Shown here: piece by piece, positions 55,492 through 61,400 of the stretch
Layout: each line of letters starts with the position of its first letter
Numbering within the stretch: the stretch's first letter is position 1
NCBI GenBank assembly: GCA_964035795.1
Contig: CAXIVU010000102.1
Span: forward strand, 1-64,000
Direction of reading: 5' to 3'
From: Pterobdella sp. o SKG-2022
Lineage: Eukaryota; Annelida; Clitellata; Hirudinida; Piscicolidae
Length of the DNA stretch: 64,000 nt
Notes under the pieces: model-generated
What the model saw: only the letters and a program-made list of their open reading frames with translations
Database searches by the model: none
Told to the model about the DNA's origin: nothing
Made by a program: the position numbers and the translations under genes

Positions 55492-58400
55492 GGCGTAGAT
55501 TTAGACAACATTTCTGTCGTTGTTGTCATAATAACAGTTGTTGTTTGCGTTGATGTTGCAATCGTTGTCGAAACTGTTGTAGCTGTAGCCAATGAAGTTG
55601 TTGTTACAGATATTGTAGTTGGCGTTGTTGTTTCTACAGTAGTAACTGTTGGCGTAGATTTAGACAACATTTCTGTCGTTGTTGTCATAATAACAGTTGT
55701 TGTTTGCGTTGATGTTGCAATCGTTGTCGAAACTGTTGTAGCTGTAGCCAATGAAGTTGTTGTTACAGAAATTGTAGTTGGCGTTGTTGTTTCTACAGTA
55801 GTAACTGTTGGCGTAGATTTAGACAACATTTCTGTCGTTGTTGTCATAATAACAGTTGTTGTTTGCGTTGATGTTGCAATCGTTGTCGAAACTGTTGTAG
55901 CTGTAGCCAATGAAGTTGTTGTTACAGTTATTGTAGTTGGCGTTGTTGTTTCTACAGTAGTAACTGTTGGCGTAGATTTAGACAACATTTCTGTCGTTGT
56001 TGTCATAATAACAGTTGTTGTTTGCGTTGATGTTGCAATCGTTGTCGAAACTGTTGTAGCTGTAGCCAAGGAAGTTGTTGTTACAGAAATTGTAGTTGGC
56101 GTTGTTGTTTCTACAGTAGTAACTGTTGGCGTAGATTTAGACAACATTTCTGTCGTTGTTGTCATAATAACAGTTGTTGTTTGCGTTGATGTTGCAATCG
56201 TTGTCGAAACTGTTGTAGCTGTAGCCAATGAAGTTGTTGTTACAGAAATTGTAGTTGGCGTTGTTGTTTCTACAGTAGTAACTGTTGGCGTAGATTTAGA
56301 CAACATTTCTGTCGTTGTTGTCATAATAACAGTTGTTGTTTGCGTTGATGTTGCAATCGTTGTCGAAACTGTTGTAGCTGTAGCCAATGAAGTTGTTGTT
56401 ACAGTTATTGTAGTTGGCGTTGTTGTTTCTACAGTAGTAACTGTTGGCGTAGATTTAGACAACATTTCTGTCGTTGTTGTCATAATAACAGTTGTTGTTT
56501 GCGTTGATGTTGCAATCGTTGTCGAAACTGTTGTATCTGTAGCCAATGAAATTGTTGTTACAGAAATTGTAGTTGGCGTTGTTGTTTCTACAGTAGTAAC
56601 TGTTGGCGTAGATTTAGACAACATTTCTGTCGTTGTTGTCATAATAACAGTTGTTGTTTGCGTTGATGTTGCAATCGTTGTCGAAACTGTTGTAGCTGTA
56701 GCCAATGAAGTTGTTGTTACAGTTATTGTAGTTGGCGTTGTTGTTTCTACAGTAGTAACTGTTGGCGTAGATTTAGACAACATTTCTGTCGTTGTTGTCA
56801 TAATAACAGTTGTTGTTTGCGTTGATGTTGCAATCGTTGTCGAAACTGTTGTAGCTGTAGCCAATGAAGTTGTTGTTACAGAAATTGTAGTTGGCGTTGT
56901 TGTTTCTACAGTAGTAACTGTTGGCGTAGATTTAGACAACATTTCTGTCTTTGTTGTCATAATAACAGTTGTTGTTTGCGTTGATGTTGCAATCGTTGTC
57001 GAAATTGTTGTAGCTGTAGCCAATGAAGTTGTTGTTACAGTTATTGTAGTTGGCGTTGTTGTTTCTACAGTAGTAACTGTTGGCGTAGATTTAGACAACA
57101 TTTCTGTCGTTGTTGTCATAATAACAGTTGTTGTTTGCGTTGATGTTGCAATCGTTGTCGAAACTGTTGTAGCTGTAGCCAATGAAGTTGTTGTTACAGA
57201 AATTGTAGTTGGCGTTGTTGTTTCTACAGTAGTAACTGTTGGCGTAGATTTAGACAACATTTCTGTCGTTGTTGTCATAATAACAGTTGTTGTTTGCGTT
57301 GATGTTGCAATCGTTGTCGAAACTGTTGTATCTGTAGCCAATGAAATTGTTGTTACAGAAATTGTAGTTGGCGTTGTTGTTTCTACAGTAGTAACTGTTG
57401 GCGTAGATTTAGACAACATTTCTGTCGTTGTTGTCATAATAACAGTTGTTGTTTGCTTTGATGTTGCAATCGTTGTCGAAACTGTTGTATCTGTAGCCAA
57501 TGAAGTTGTTGTTACAGAAATTGTAGTTGGCGTTGTTGTTTCTACAGTAGTAACTGTTGGCGTAGATTTAGACAACATTTCTGTCGTTGTTTTCATAATA
57601 ACAGTTGTTGTTTGCGTTGATGTTGCAATCGTTGTCGAAACTGTTGTAGCTGTAGCCAATGAAGTTGTTGTTACAGTTATTGTAGTTGGCGTTGTTGTTT
57701 CTACAGTAGTAACTGTTGGCGTAGATTTAGACAACATTTCTGTCGTTGTTGTCATAATAACAGTTGTTGTTTGCGTTGATGTTGCAATCGTTGTCGAAAC
57801 TGTTGTATCTGTAGCCAATGAAATTGTTGTTACAGAAATTGTAGTTGGCGTTGTTGTTTCTACAGTAGTAACTGTTGGCGTAGATTTAGACAACATTTCT
57901 GTCGTTGTTGTCATAATAACAGTTGTTGTTTGCGTTGATGTTGCAATCGTTGTCGAAACTGTTGTAGCTGTAGCCAATGAAGTTGTTGTTACAGTTATTG
58001 TAGTTGGCGTTGTTGTTTCTACAGTAGTAACTGTTGGCGTAGATTTAGACAACATTTCTGTCGTTGTTGTCATAATAACAGTTGTTGTTTGCTTTGATGT
58101 TGCAATCGTTGTCGAAACTGTTGTAGCTGTAGCCAATGAAGTTGTTGTTACAGAAATTGTAGTTGGCGTTGTTGTTTCTACAGTAGTAACTGTTGGCGTA
58201 GATTTAGACAACATTTCTGTCGTTGTTTTCATAATAACAGTTGTTGTTTGCGTTGATGTTGCAATCGTTGTCGAAACTGTTGTAGCTGTAGCCAATGAAG
58301 TTGTTGTTACAGTTATTGTAGTTGGCGTTGTTGTTTCTACAGTAGTAACTGTTGGCGTAGATTTAGACAACATTTCTGTCGTTGTTGTCATAATAACAGT

Positions 58401-61400
58401 TGTTGTTTGCGTTGATGTTGCAATCGTTGTCGAAACTGTTGTATCTGTAGCCAATGAAATTGTTGTTACAGAAATTGTAGTTGGCGTTGTTGTTTCTACA
58501 GTAGTAACTGTTGGCGTAGATTTAGACAACATTTCTGTCGTTGTTGTCATAATAACAGTTGTTGTTTGCGTTGATGTTGCAATCGTTGTCGAAACTGTTG
58601 TAGCTGTAGCCAATGAAGTTGTTGTTACAGTTATTGTAGTTGGCGTTGTTGTTTCTACAGTAGTAACTGTTGGCGTAGATTTAGACAACATTTCTGTCGT
58701 TGTTGTCATAATAACAGTTGTTGTTTGCGTTGATGTTGCAATCGTTGTCGAAACTGTTGTAGCTGTAGCCAATGAAGTTGTTGTTACAGTTATTGTAGTT
58801 GGCGTTGTTGTTTCTACAGTAGTAACTGTTGGCGTAGATTTAGACAACATTTCTGTCGTTGTTGTCATAATAACAGTTGTTGTTTGCGTTGATGTTGCAA
58901 TCGTTGTCGAAACTGTTGTAGCTGTAGCCAATGAAGTTGTTGTTACAGTTATTGTAGTTGGCGTTGTTGTTTCTACAGTAGTAACTGTTGGCGTAGATTT
59001 AGACAACATTTCTGTCGTTTTTGTCATAATAACAGTTGTTGTTTGCGTTGATGTTGCAATCGTTGTCGAAACTGTTGTAGCTGTAGCCAATGAAGTTGTT
59101 GTTACAGTTATTGTAGTTGGCGTTGTTGTTTCTACAGTAGTAACTGTTGGCGTAGATTTAGACAACATTTCTGTCTTTGTTGTCATAATAACAGTTGTTG
59201 TTTGCGTTGATGTTGCAATCGTTGTCGAAATTGTTGTAGCTGTAGCCAATGAAGTTGTTGTTACAGTTATTGTAGTTGGCGTTGTTGTTTCTACAGTAGT
59301 AACTGTTGGCGTAGATTTAGACAACATTTCTGTCGTTGTTGTCATAATAACAGTTGTTGTTTGCGTTGATGTTGCAATCGTTGTCGAAACTGTTGTAGCT
59401 GTAGCCAATGAAGTTGTTGTTACAGAAATTGTAGTTGGCGTTGTTGTTTCTACAGTAGTAACTGTTGGCGTAGATTTAGACAACATTTCTGTCGTTGTTG
59501 TCATAATAACAGTTGTTGTTTGCGTTGATGTTGCAATCGTTGTCGAAACTGTTGTATCTGTAGCCAATGAAATTGTTGTTACAGAAATTGTAGTTGGCGT
59601 TGTTGTTTCTACAGTAGTAACTGTTGGCGTAGATTTAGACAACATTTCTGTCGTTGTTGTCATAATAACAGTTGTTGTTTGCTTTGATGTTGCAATCGTT
59701 GTCGAAACTGTTGTAGCTGTAGCCAATGAAGTTGTTGTTACAGAAATTGTAGTTGGCGTTGTTGTTTCTACAGTAGTAACTGTTGGCGTAGATTTAGACA
59801 ACATTTCTGTCGTTGTTTTCATAATAACAGTTGTTGTTTGCGTTGATGTTGCAATCGTTGTCGAAACTGTTGTAGCTGTAGCCAATGAAGTTGTTGTTAC
59901 AGTTATTGTAGTTGGCGTTGTTGTTTCTACAGTAGTAACTGTTGGCGTAGATTTAGACAACATTTCTGTCGTTGTTGTCATAATAACAGTTGTTGTTTGC
60001 GTTGATGTTGCAATCGTTGTCGAAACTGTTGTATCTGTAGCCAATGAAATTGTTGTTACAGAAATTGTAGTTGGCGTTGTTGTTTCTACAGTAGTAACTG
60101 TTGGCGTAGATTTAGACAACATTTCTGTCGTTGTTGTCATAATAACAGTTGTTGTTTGCGTTGATGTTGCAATCGTTGTCGAAACTGTTGTAGCTGTAGC
60201 CAATGAAGTTGTTGTTACAGTTATTGTAGTTGGCGTTGTTGTTTCTACAGTAGTAACTGTTGGCGTAGATTTAGACAACATTTCTGTCGTTGTTGTCATA
60301 ATAACAGTTGTTGTTTGCTTTGATGTTGCAATCGTTGTCGAAACTGTTGTAGCTGTAGCCAATGAAGTTGTTGTTACAGAAATTGTAGTTGGCGTTGTTG
60401 TTTCTACAGTAGTAACTGTTGGCGTAGATTTAGACAACATTTCTGTCGTTGTTTTCATAATAACAGTTGTTGTTTGCGTTGATGTTGCAATCGTTGTCGA
60501 AACTGTTGTAGCTGTAGCCAATGAAGTTGTTGTTACAGTTATTGTAGTTGGCGTTGTTGTTTCTACAGTAGTAACTGTTGGCGTAGATTTAGACAACATT
60601 TCTGTCGTTGTTGTCATAATAACAGTTGTTGTTTGCGTTGATGTTGCAATCGTTGTCGAAACTGTTGTATCTGTAGCCAATGAAATTGTTGTTACAGAAA
60701 TTGTAGTTGGCGTTGTTGTTTCTACAGTAGTAACTGTTGGCGTAGATTTAGACAACATTTCTGTCGTTGTTGTCATAATAACAGTTGTTGTTTGCGTTGA
60801 TGTTGCAATCGTTGTCGAAACTGTTGTAGCTGTAGCCAATGAAGTTGTTGTTACAGTTATTGTAGTTGGCGTTGTTGTTTCTACAGTAGTAACTGTTGGC
60901 GTAGATTTAGACAACATTTCTGTCGTTGTTGTCATAATAACAGTTGTTGTTTGCGTTGATGTTGCAATCGTTGTCGAAACTGTTGTAGCTGTAGCCAATG
61001 AAGTTGTTGTTACAGTTATTGTAGTTGGCGTTGTTGTTTCTACAGTAGTAACTGTTGGCGTAGATTTAGACAACATTTCTGTCGTTGTTGTCATAATAAC
61101 AGTTGTTGTTTGCGTTGATGTTGCAATCGTTGTCGAAACTGTTGTAGCTGTAGCCAATGAAGTTGTTGTTACAGTTATTGTAGTTGGCGTTGTTGTTTCT
61201 ACAGTAGTAACTGTTGGCGTAGATTTAGACAACATTTCTGTCGTTTTTGTCATAATAACAGTTGTTGTTTGCGTTGATGTTGCAATCGTTGTCGAAACTG
61301 TTGTAGCTGTAGCCAATGAAGTTGTTGTTACAGTTATTGTAGTTGGCGTTGTTGTTTCTACAGTAGTAACTGTTGGCGTAGATTTAGACAACATTTCTGT

